NCBI GenBank assembly: GCA_027574665.1
Contig: CM050672.1
Coordinates: 8,168,001 to 8,232,000 of the forward strand
Direction of reading: 5' to 3'
Source: Rhynochetos jubatus
Lineage: Eukaryota > Chordata > Aves > Eurypygiformes > Rhynochetidae
DNA: 64,000 nucleotides
The stretch's first letter is position 1. Each line of letters starts with the position of its first letter. Positions 31,901 through 43,900 of this stretch are shown here, in pieces. Under the pieces are notes generated by a model. That model worked only from the letters and a program-made list of their open reading frames with translations, was not told the DNA's origin and ran no database searches. Both the position numbers and the translations under genes were made by a program.

Positions 31901-31965
31901 ACCTTCTCGGCCGCCGGCCCCGGTGGCCCGGCCGGCCCGACCTTCCCCGGGAAGCCGGGGGGGCC
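28901..31965 (-). other. COL16A1: COL16A1 exons 56-71: C-terminal collagenous block and NC1
   Basis: Exons: 31903-31965, 31715-31786, 31486-31539, 31347-31391, 31046-31090, 30882-30935, 30755-30808, 30611-30661, 30392-30481, 30252-30287, 30097-30141, 29822-30010, 29648-29714, 29365-29541, 29187-29264, 28901-29103. The noncollagenous gap [20 protein letters not shown] followed by [10 protein letters not shown] spans two exons. It is the conserved short helical element near the C-terminus of type XVI chains. The last exon carries [16 protein letters not shown] and ends KGPFG-TGA (stop 28901-28903). Confidence 0.94.
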
Positions 31966-34900
31966 CTGAAGAGAAGAGGGGTGTTGAGTGAGGAGGGGGC
32001 ATGGCAGTGGGAGAGCCCAGCCCCTCACGGCCCACCGTCTCCATCCGGGGCTGCTCTCCACACCTGATCCCATGGGATGTGCCTGTGGCCCCCTGGTAGA
32101 AACCCCCACCCCCAGCTGGCTACCCGGCCCCCTGGGGACGTGGGGACACAGCGCAGGGGCTGGGTGTCATCTCCCGGGGACACCCCGTTGTGCTGGAGCA
32201 TCGCTCCTGGTGGGATGTACTCACCGGTGGCCCCGGGAAGCCAGGCTGGCCCTGGAAACCCTGCGGAGAGAGCAGAGCTGAGCTGGACCCCGACGGCCGC
32301 ACCCTGCCCAACGGGGGTCCCGGGGGTCCCTGGCCCCACTGGCCCCTCGGGGGTGCTCACCTGGTCTCCCTTCTCACCAGTGCTGCCCGGGAGTCCGCGC
32401 TCGCCCCTCGGTCCCTGCGGAAAGAGGGGGTGAGGTGGGTGGGGAGCACCTCACTACACCCACAGCCACTCCACAGCTGCCCCCCGACCCTCCCCACAGC
32501 CCCCCGGGAGCCAATCAGGGTGGGGACATACCGCTGGCCCTATGGGACCGGGGAGGCCGTCCACGCCAGGGGGTCCCTGGGAAGGGGAGGAATGGGTCAG
32601 ATGGAGGTGGCTGGTGGGAGCTCAGCCCTGGTGCCCATGGCGAGGGGGGCACCTGGGAGAGCCCCCAGCCCCTCTGCCCCTGGAGTCTGACCCCCAGGGA
32701 CTCACCAGTTCCCCCTTCTCCCCGGGGGGGCCCACATAGCCTCGCTCGCCTTTGATGCCCTGGGGAAGGAAGGAGATGGAAGCTCTGCACCGGAGAGGGG
32801 ATGGGCTGGGATGTGGGGCACAGATGGGGAAAGGTGGGGCGCAGGTGGGGCATGCACAGGGCACTGGTGGATGAGGCATGGATGAAGGGAACAGGCTGGT
32901 AACAGACAGGGCACCGGGAATGTGTGGGACAGGGAATGGATGGGATAGGGATGACCTCCGCAGGGACATGGCAGGGTACCACCCAGGGTCCCCCAACTGC
33001 CTGTCCCGGCAGCGTGGGGGACCCCAGGGAGCACCGGGGAGGGATGCAGGGACACCTGGCTCCCCGCAGTACTCACGGGAAGACCGGGGGGTCCCGTCGC
33101 ACCGGGGTAGCCGGGCTGCCCTGGAGGTCCCTGTGCCGGAGGAAGATGATGCTGAGCCAACCTGCAGTGCCCCAGGCAGGTGCCCAAAGCCCATGGGGCA
33201 CCGGTGCGTCCCCCTGTCCCCTCCTCCCGCACCACTCACCGGCTCTCCTTTGGCTCCGGCAAGCCCGGCAGGACCGCGTTCCCCCTGGAGACCCTTGGGA
33301 GGGAGAAGAGAGGAGCTGCAGGGAGGCTCCTGCGGCCCCTGCCCGGGGCTGTGCCCACCCGGAGCAGGGGGGCCAAGGACCTGGGCACGGCCCATGGCGT
33401 CGGTGCTCTCCGCCAGCCCACGCCGGCCCCTGCATCACCAGGCACTGGGGAGGGCCCGCTTGGCACCCCATGGTCACGGTGCCAGCCATGTGCACCGGAC
33501 TTGATGCCCAAGCGTGGCCGGGTACCCACCACCCCGGCTGTGGCCCACGGGCAGGACCCACAGGCAGCCACGGGGCCGTGGAAAGCTCAGCCCTGGGGGG
33601 GAGGCTGTATGTGGGTGCCCAGCTCCCGCCACCCCGGCCACTGCCTGGGACACGGTCCAGACCAGAGCTCCAGCCTGGTGCCACCCCATCCTCCCAGCAC
33701 GCGCCAGGCACGGGCGACACAGCCGGGAGCCCCCCGGGCCCTGCGTCACGGGCGGGTTAGTGGGGTGACATGGTGCCGAGGCTGGCACACGACAGGACAC
33801 GCTGGCACACCGCAGAGCGACGACCCACACAGACCCACAGAGACCCACAGACACCAACACAGACCGTGGTGTTACGGTGACATTAGTGGACAAGGGGACA
33901 GGAGCAGGACGCAGCCGGCACGGGCGACGGAGGACAGGATCCTCCAAGAGCCACCGGCGCAGCCCCATCGCCGCCTCGTGCTCGGAGGGAGCGCGGCTGG
34001 GAGCAGGAGGATGAGGATGGTGATGAAGATGAAGATGGTGATGGAGGCTGGCTGACCCCAGAGGAGCCGGGGACCAAGGGAAGAAGAGGATGAGCCCAGG
34101 AGGCCCTGGCTGCAGGGAGGGATCCTCCTGCCCCCCCCCCAGGGCGAGTCCCCAGGGGCAGCCAGGGCAGGGGCAGCAGCCAGGTGCCATTCAGCTGCAC
34201 CCATCCGGGTGGCACCCAGCCTGCCCCGCACCCATCTGGATGCACCCAGCTTGCCCCATGGGAGCTGCAACGAGCCACAGGCACTGCTCCGTAGGCATGG
34301 AGCCAGGGCAGTGGCCCCCCAGCACACCCTGTCCCGCGGCGAAGCGCTCCAACACCGGGCACCGGCCAGTGCCCTGTCCCTGATCTCGGGAAGATCATTC
34401 CCGACCCTGCAGACCCCGGCTCTGCCGTGCCCCCCTGCATGGAGATGGAAATGGGAGGATGGAAATGGGGTGGAAGGTGAGGGGGGGCAGCTGGGCTGCA
34501 GCTGCTCCCAGGGGGGACAAGGACAGGGGACACAGCCAAACCAAGCGGCAGCAACAGAGGGCACAGAGCGGAGCCGTGCTGGGTCCTTACGGGCAGTCCG
34601 GGTGCGCCAGGCGTTCCAGGAAAGCCTGGGGGGCCCTGGGGGGAGAAACAGGGAGATCACAGCCTGGAAACGGCCTCCCAGGAGCCTGGGTTGAGCCCTG
34701 GGGTCACCACAGTGCAGCCGGGCGTGGGCCTCGGCCCCCCCGCCAAACCGGGGTCCTGCTCCTCTGGGTGGGCAGCATCTTCGCCTCCAAGTCCAGGCTC
34801 GCTGCGGGGGGGGGGTGCACACAGCCGTGCCGTGCCGTGCTGCACCTCCGCCTTGCCATGGCCTTGCCCTCTGCCCATCACTGTGGCCTCAGGGCAGGGT

Positions 34901-37900
34901 GCCAGGCCTCCTTGGCAACTTGCAGTGGGGGTCTCCGAGCCCCCCAGGCCCATGACATGATGTCCGCAGAGCCCAGCAGCCCCCCACCCTGGGCAGGGGT
35001 ACTTACGATGGGCCCGGGTGGCCCCGGGGGTCCCCGCAGTCCCGGTGAGCCCTGGGGAGGGAGAGCTGCGTGAGCACGGGGTAGGGGGGCGTGATGGGGT
35101 CCTGTCCCCGCTCCCAGCCCAAGGGGCTCTGAGGGACCAGCCACAGCCCCCAGGAAGGGCTGGGATGGCAGGGGGGGCTGGAGGAGTGGGGCAGGGAGTG
35201 CACCCACCTGCTCGCCTCTCTCGCCTGGGATGCCCGGAGCACCCGGCAGCCCGGGGTCACCCACGCAGTCCGGGTCAGGGCTGTCACCCTGCGGGGAACA
35301 GGGACACGTTGGGAGTCGGGACCAGCTCTGCCCGCTGCCGAGCCCCTCCCAGTGCCCCCCCAGAGCTCCCCAAAGCCCCGTCTGCTCCCCCCAACGGCGC
35401 CAGGTCTTGCCCCAGTGGGTCCCATCCCTGCAGCACCCTGGGGACTGGGGTGGCAGCTCAGGGACAGGGACAGGGTGCAGGGCAGCACAGTTCACTCACC
35501 CGAGCCTCCTCCGCTCTCGGGAACTGGGCAAAGCACTGGAAAAAACCCAGGAATCACCCAGGGACCCCCCGCAGGGATGTGCTGGGGGGTGCTGAGGGAT
35601 GGAGCCCCGCATCCCACACCCCTCGGGCGCTCAGCACCCACTGCTCCGGCCTGCACCGGCCACCGCGCAGGACAAGCCATCACCCACCCTGAGAACCCCA
35701 TCCAGGCGTGGGGAGGGGGCTGTGCACGGGACCCTGCCCGCAGCGTGCCCCAAGCGTGCCCCAAGCGTGCCCAGCCCTGCAAGCTCCTGCTGCTGTGCAC
35801 ATGCCTGGGGAGTTCAGGAGCATCACTTCATCCCCAGACCCACCCAGGAGCTTTTGGGTGCCGGGACCCCCACCCACGGGTGGGCAATACTCACACGGGC
35901 GCAGTTCTCGCTGCCGGGGGCACCCGGCATGCCCCCGTCCTCCTTCTCCCCCTTGACACTGCTGGGTGCTCCAAAGGCTGCCTGGAGCTGGGTGCAGTCC
36001 CCGCAGAGGGTCTGGGGGAGTCAGGGGAGTCAGGGAGGGGGGTGTCCCGCGAGACACGGGGGTCCCTGGGCACAACCCACAACCATGTCCCCACGCTCTC
36101 ACCTTCAACACCTCGATGTTCCTCTCGGCCACGACGGCCAACGGCCCCTGGAAGAGATGCGGGAGGGGATGGGGATGGATCCCACGCCTGGGGGGGGCAC
36201 AGGTTTGGGGGGGCTGCCGTGGGCACAGCCGCTACCTACCAGGTCTCCAGCCGGTCCGGGCAGTCCCGGTAAACCGTTGTGTCCTGGCATTCCCTAAAGG
36301 AGGGGCGGGGGGCTTGAATATTGGCCCCCCTGGCTGAGAGACGGGCAGGATGGGGCCCCGTTCGCCCCTCTCCCATTGCTCACCTGGCGACCTGGGGCAC
36401 CGGGGGGGCCGGGGGGCCCGGGGGCTCCGGGGGGACCCTGCAACACCCCAAAACACAAAGGGAGGTGGGGTGTATGAGGCGTGGCAGGGGGCTGGCAGGC
36501 ATTGGCAGCGTGTAGGGGGGTGCAGCACCCACCTGCGGGCCTGGCTGGGGCTGCCAGGACATCCCAGTCCACAGTCCGGGGGCTCCCTGGGGGCGAGAGA
36601 AGGGGGGAGAGAAGGGGAAGCAGAGTCGGGGGGGGGGGGCCATGGGTGGCCGCAGGGCTTACCGGCATCCCAGAGTAGGTGGGGTCCTGGCGGGGTACAG
36701 GGGGGCAGGCACACTCCCCAGGGTCTCCCTGCAGACAGAGGGGATGAGGGTAGGGAGGGCTGGGGGGGCGTGGGGTGGGGCAGGGGGGTGCAGCTGGAAG
36801 CCCAACCCTGACTCACCTTCTCCCCCCGGGTGCCCTTCTCCCCCTGAGAGGAGGAAAGCCAGAGAGGTGCATTAGAATGAGGCCCCCAGCCCCCACCCCA
36901 TGTCCCCCACTCACATCGGGGTGGGAAACTGAGGCACGGCTGCCCACGCTCGCAGGCATAGCCCCTCCGCCCACCCCCCCTGTACGTACTGGTGGCCCGC
37001 TGGACCCGGGCACCCCAGGGAGCCCCCGCTGCCCTTCGGGGCCCTGCGAGGAAGAGGAGGGGGAGGAAGCTCAGCTCTGGGCTCAGGCTGCAGCACAAGG
37101 GGCTGGGGGGGCTGGCGATGCCCAGCCTGGGGGGGGGGCAGAACTTACCGGTGGCCCCACGACACTGGTCCCAGGTTGCCCAGGGGGTCCCACGGCACCT
37201 TTGGGCCCCGGAGATCCCTGCAGAGGAAGGACAGCAGGAGTGGGGGGGACAGGGGGGCTTGGGAGGGCTGGGGGATGCTCCCTTACCTTGGCACCTTTCT
37301 CTGCTGCCATCCCCGGGGGTCCCTGAGGTCCGGGGGGGCCCTGGGAGCAGGAGAGGATGTTAGGTCCCCCCAGCCAGCCCCCTGCCCACCCAGTGAGCCC
37401 TGGTGACAGCACTGTTGCCAGGGTGGTCTCGGCCAGGACCCCACTGTCACCGCCTGCACCGGAGGAGGGGGCTGATGCTGCGGGAATGCGATCCCCCAGC
37501 CTGCAGGAATCGGGGGGTTGCTGGCTGCCCCCCATGTCCCGGGGATGGGCTGTCTGAAACGTTACTTACAGGTATGCCGGGGGATCCGGTGCTCCCGGGC
37601 TCTCCCTGAGAAAAACAGAGTGTGTGGGGGCTGGCAGAGCTGCCTGGCACGGCACGGTATGGCACGGTACGGCATGGCACGGCACAGTATGGCATGGCAC
37701 AGCATGGCACAGCACGGCATGGCATGGCATGGCACGGTACAGTATGGCATGGCATGGCACGGCACAGCATGGCACGGCATGGCATGGCACAGCATGGCAC
37801 GGTATAGCACGGCACAGCATGGCACAGCATGGCATGGCATGGCACTGCGTGGCACCGCGTGGCACCGCGCCGCCTGGCACGGCACAGCGTGGCAAAGGTG

Positions 37901-40900
37901 CCCCGCACACTCACCTGCAGTCCCGGCTGGCCGATTCCCGGCGGTCCCGGCTCACCCTAGGCACACAGAAGGGCAGTGAGCACCCTTGGGTGCTCCCCCC
38001 TGCCACTTCCACCCCCCCCCCCACCCACCCCCCACTCACCTGCAGCCCCTTGGGTCCGGCCGGGCCCTGCACCCCGGGCAGCCCCGGCTTCCCCTAAAAC
38101 ACACCCGGCTCAGCCCCACGGCACGTGCCACGGGCACCCACGGCACCGCGGGGGCGGGGTGTCACTCACAGCTCTGCCTGGCTGGCCGATGCCGGGGGGG
38201 CCCTGGTCCCCTTTGACCCCCGGTTTTCCCGGGATGCCGACCACATCCGCGATGTCCCGCTGCGGAGCGGGACCCGGCTCGCAGGAGTCTCCCTGCGGAA
38301 GAGGGAGAACAGGAGGGGAGCCCCGGGGTGGGAGCAGGATGGAGGGGGTGGGGGTCCCCAGTACGAGCTGGGGGGGAGGTCTCACCTTCTCGCCTTTGGG
38401 GCCGGCGGGACCCCTGATGCCGGGCTCACCTGCCAGCCCCGGGACACCCGTCATGCCTGGGGTGCCCGGGTCCCCGGGGCTGCCCGCGTCCCCCTGGCAA
38501 AGAGAGGGCACGAGGCTGGCACAGGGCGGGGGGGCTCAGGGCAGTCGGGCGCCATCGCCAGCCCCCCCGGACCCCCTTCCCATCCCCCCTCACCTTCTGT
38601 CCCTTCTGGCCAGCGTCACCAGGTCTGCCCTGGGGAGACGGAGGGATGGGTCAGGCCAGGGCATCCCCATAAAAATGGGCACCGTGGGCACGGGGTGGGG
38701 GGCACTCACCGCTCTGCCCGGGGGTCCGCCCTGGCCCCTCTCCCCTGGTGGCCCTGGCACGGCCAGCACCGTGGCTGCCCCTTCCAGGGCCTGCGGCGCA
38801 GGGGGGCACTGCCCACACGGCTCGCCCTGCGGAGGGGACATCCCGCTCGGGGTCCGGAGCTCTGCGGGGACGGGGTCCCGCAGACCCCGCTGCTCTGCCC
38901 GCCTCAGGGCTGCTCCGTGCAATGAGTTGCACAGGTCTCAGCCGAGGGGGGGTGTTTCAGGGATGGGGTGCCCGGGGGGGGTCCCATCGCAGGGCTCACC
39001 TTCTCTCCTTTGAGCCCCCGCGTGCCTGGATCACCCTTGTCTCCCGGGAGCCCCTGTGCCAAAAAAATCATGGCAGAGGTGAGGCTACGGCCCCCAGCCC
39101 CCACACCCCCGGGCTCCCAGCACCCACCCCGACCCCCCCCCACTCACCGGCCTGCCCGTGGGTCCCTCCTGGCCGTCATCCCCCTGCAAGGGGTCAAGGT
39201 GAGGGTCAGCCCCAGAGGAAGCCAGGGGCTGCCCCAAACCCATGGGGTGATGCTGCTCCCTTGGAGGGGGTGCAAACAAAGGAGGGAGGGGCGTGGGGGG
39301 GTCACTCACCTTCTCACCCTTGATGCCGGCCAGCCCGGAGAGCCCCGCTTCACCCTGCCGAATGCCCCAGGGGGTTACGCACCCAGCCCCCCCCAGCCCC
39401 AGGGTGCCTCTCCGGCACTGGGTGGGGGGCTCAGCCCCTCGTACTCACCGGCAGCCCCCCCTGCAGCGGTGCTGGGCCACCCTTGAGCCCCCCGGCAGGA
39501 CTCCCCAGCAGCGCGGCGAGGATGCGGGTGTCACAGGACAAGCACGAGTCCCCCTGCGAGGGTGGGGGGAGGGTCAGGCCTCGGGGAGGGGGGTGTGGGG
39601 GCTGCCCACAAGGTGGGTAGGTGGGACACAGGGATGGACACTCACCTTCTCCCCTTTCATCCCGTGGATGCCAGGATCTCCCTGGGAAGCAACGAGAGGA
39701 GCTGGGCTGGGGGCTGCCGGGGGGGCTGGATGGTACTTGGTTCCCCCCAACTCCAGTTGGGGATGAGCCAGTCCCACCCTGTGGCCCCACGTCACCTACC
39801 CTGTCCCCTTTGGGTCCCACGGGGCCAGGTCTGTCCTGGGAAGAGGGGAAAGAAGTGGGGGTATTAGGGATGCTGAGAGGAGATCCTGCTCTGCCCCCCG
39901 CCCCCCCCAGCCTCCGGGTTCACTCACCGAGACCCCGTCCTTGCCGGGCGCTCCGGGCGCTCCCCTGGCTCCCGGTTTGCCGGGAATCCCCTCGGAGCCG
40001 GTGGGACACACCTCGCACGGCTCGCCCTACCCATGGGGACAGCGAGATGCAGCCCTGGGCTGGGGGTGGGGGGTGTTCTCAGGGTGACCCCCGAGATGCC
40101 CCAAGCAGCCCCAAGCCCAGGGGGATGGGCACCGCTCTGGGACTCACCTTGTCTCCTTTTGGCCCCACGACGCCGGGGGGTCCCTGCGGGAGGGAGGTGG
40201 GGGATGGGGCTGCTTCAAGGAGCCCCCAGACCAAGGTTTGCCCTGGCACACCCCCCCCCCAGCTGTGGCACAGGACAGTCCCAGCTCCAGACGAGGCCGA
40301 TGGCTCTCCCAAACTCCGCTCCAGCGCCTGGGCTCGCATCCCACGCCCGCTCTGGCGCCTGGGCTCTGATCCCACCCTGCTCCGGCGCCTGAGCTTGGAT
40401 CCCACCCCGCTCCAACACCTGGGCTTGGATCCCACCCTGCTCCGGCGCCTGGGCTCGAATCCTACCCCTGCTCCAGTGCCTGGGCTCGAATCCTACCCCT
40501 GCTCCGGCGCCTGGGCTTGGATCCCATCCCCGCTCCGGCGCCTGGGCTTGGATCCCACCCCGCTCCAACACCTGGGCTCTGATCCCACCCCGCTCCAACA
40601 CCTGGGCTCTGATCCCACCCCGCTCCGGCGCCTGGGCTCGGATCCCATCCCTGCTCTGGCCAAGTGTCCCCGATCTGGAGCCAAGAAACCCATCCCTGAC
40701 CCCGGGGCTTTGGCTCCAGGCCCCCGGTACTCACAGGAGTCCCCGGCGATCCTCCGGGTCCAGGAGCTCCTGAGCTGCCCTGGAGACAGAGACGGGAGAG
40801 CCTGAGCCCGGCAGGGGTCCAGCACCCTCCTCCCCCCGAGGGGGGGTCCCTGCTCCCCCAGGCTGAGCCCTGAGTCAGCTGCAGTGGATTCGGCTCCAGC

Positions 40901-43900
40901 TCCGGGATCCCCAGCACGACCCAGGCTGCCCTCGGGCAGGATGAGGGGGCGGTTGGGACCCCTTCCCCCCTCCCCACTCACCTTCTCTCCCTTCGGACCT
41001 GGGGGGCCACCAGGGTCACCCTGAAAGGGACAGAGAGCGGCATTAGCCCTGCCCGAGCACCCCAGCCCCGTCGTGAAGCCTTGGGGGGGGCCTGACCCCC
41101 TCCTGGAGTGATGCCCACCCATGCTGAGGGGGTGCACCCCCACGGCATGGGGGTCCTTACCGGCTTCCCTGGAAAGCCGATCCCTGGAGAGCCTGGCTTC
41201 CCCGGGGGCCCCGGCTCACCGGCCAGCCCCTCGGGTCCCACAAGCCCAGGGTCACCCTGGAATGCAAGGGGGGGGTGTCAGTGCTGGTGCTGCTGCTGGG
41301 TGCCCCCACCCTGGGTCCCCACTTACCTTCTGGCCCTTGGGGCCCACCACGCAAATCTCTCCGGGCCGGCCCTGTGGGGAGTGCAGGGGGTGAAGGCTTC
41401 GCACGTGCAGCGCCATGCACCGCACGGGGGGGCCTGGTCCACTCGAGGGGGGGTCCCCAGGTACCACCTGGCACTACTCACATCACGCCCCGGGCGCCCC
41501 GGCTTGCCCTGCAGTCCCCCGTCGCCCTTCTCGCCCTTCTGGCCCTGCGGGACAGACGGACATCACGCACAGTGTCACCCGGTGTCACCCACAGTGTCAC
41601 CTGGGTCAGCATCAGCAGGTCCTGGCTCCTCTGCCACCATCCCAGGACCCTCATGGGTGGGCTGGACTTACCTTCTGCCCGTTGGCGCCGGCCGCCCCTG
41701 GGACCCCCTGCGTGGGAACAGCAGGGTGTGGGTGCCCACGGGTGGGCTCACGCGGGGCTTCCCTCCTCCCGCTCGCACCACCGCTCCTTCCATCCCACCC
41801 CCCCGGCAGGGAGCTGTGCCCTCGGGGCCGGACCCCTGCACCCCAGCCTGTGTGTGGGGGGGGTCCCCGCAGCCCCATGGGCTGAGCATCACTTACCGCC
41901 TCTCCACGCTGCCCCTTCTCGCCCCGCGGCCCCTCGGCACACTGGGGAGGGGAAAGGAGAGGGGTGAGGGGGGGTGGCAGAGGCGGGGGGGGGTATGCAG
42001 AGGGTGGGGGGGAGGTCTTACCTGCACGGGGCCGCCGGGGTGGGTGCGTACGCAGTCAGCGCCCTGTGGGAGGGAGGGATTCGGCTCAGGGGCTCTGGCT
42101 GAGGATGGGGGGCCATGGGGGGCAGGAGCGCTCCCCAGGGCAGCAGGATGCCCAAGTAGGGGGCTCCCAGGGCATGGGGGGGTCTGTGGTGGGGGACACT
42201 CACGCGGTCACCTTTCTCCCCCTTGCTGCCGGCGGTGCCGGGCAGGCCACGCTCCCCCTTCCCACCCTGCGAGAGAGAGGGGCAGGTGATGAGGTGGGGC
42301 ACGGGGGTCCCCACATCCATGGGGGTCCCCACGTCCCAGGGCAGGGATGCTGCGGGCACAGCCAAGGGTCTGTGTGGCCACGGCCCTGCCAGAGCTGGGC
42401 TCTGCATGTCCCGGGGGGGTGACAACCTACCTTGGGACCCGGGGGACCGAGCGTGACCTAGGGAGAGAGGAGAGGGCTGTCCCCCGGAGCCCCAGCTGCC
42501 ACCAACGGCCCCAGGAGACACCCCCACTGCAGTCCCCATCCCCCCAACGCCGCGTCCCCAAGGGCCACCCTGGGATCCCCACGGGGTGCGTTGGCGTCCC
42601 AAACACGTCCCATCCCCTCCACCATCAGCCAGAGGTTGCCATAGGAACAGGGCCACATCTGGAAGGGTTCAGAGACCTTCCCCGCAGCCAGATGTTGCCG
42701 GGCCCCACGCCAGGAGGAACTACAGGTCGTGGGGGGGCTGGTGGTGATGGCAGAGCAGTAGGTGACCCCCTCCCCAGGCCAGCACCCCGGTGGCTTGTGC
42801 CAGCCCCAGCTCACAGCCCAGCAGAGGTCGGGGTCTCCTCCTGGGGCACACTCACGTTTGCCGTGGCCGTCTCCGGTGAGCAGGGTGGGCACTGGAAGAG
42901 ACCGGGATGGCAGCTGGCACCGGCTCCATGCACTGCCCACGGCACCCAAAACCCCACAACCCTGCTCCCCTGGGTGCCCCAAACCCATGGGGCTCACCCA
43001 GCAGCACCTCTCCCCACCAGCCCTGGGGTGCCCGCGGGCACAGGGGGATGACCAGGGTGGAGAAGGGAAAAGCCAGGAGAGCATCTCCCCGTGACGTGTC
43101 CCTGGGGAGGCGAGAGCGGCTGACCTGGCGCCCCCCTCTCCCTGGCACCCCCCTCCCCCTGTGGCTCTGTGGTTTGACCGCAGCTCTGCCGGCCAAACCA
43201 GCTGCTCCGGCGCATTCCCACGGGACAGAGTTACCCCCAGCCGGGTGCTGGCAGGGATGGGCGCAGCCCCCTGGGCTCCTGTCCCCCAGCTGGGGCCAGC
43301 TCCACACTTCACCCCTCACTGGGTGTCCCCAGCTGCCCGGTGGGGGGCCCTGTCACTGAAAAGCCAGGCAGGCTCATAGCCCCCGTGGCCCCACAGCCCC
43401 AAGCTCATGCCATGGGACCCGGTCTGCACCCTGGGGGTCCGTAGCAGGATCCCACTGCGGGGTCACAGCAGCCCTGGGGGGACAGGACCATGCAGGGATG
43501 GGGCCTGGAGCATGCTGGAGACGCTTCCCAGCTCCAGCAACACTCCGAAGGCACTTGGAGGGAACAAAGAGGCCCTTGGCCACGGCTGGGATCGCTCCAG
43601 CAGCCGCAGAGAGTGAAGTGGGGCCTCAATTCCTGCTCGGGGGAGCCGAGCGGCCAGTTCCGGAGGCGTCCCCACGGCTCTGGCTCCAGCAGCAAGCTCC
43701 CGAATGATGCAGGGACAGCCCCAGCCCAGAGGGGTCCCAGCACGGCACCGGTGGCAGGACTGGTGCAACTGGGCCGGGAGGCCCCCTCCCACCTCCCCTC
43801 ACCTTCTCCCTGTGATCTCCCTTCAGGCCAGTCCTCACCGAGGTCCTCACTGGCTCCTGCGGAGGGAGCAGAGCACCCATGGGTGCTACCTGCCTGTGCA

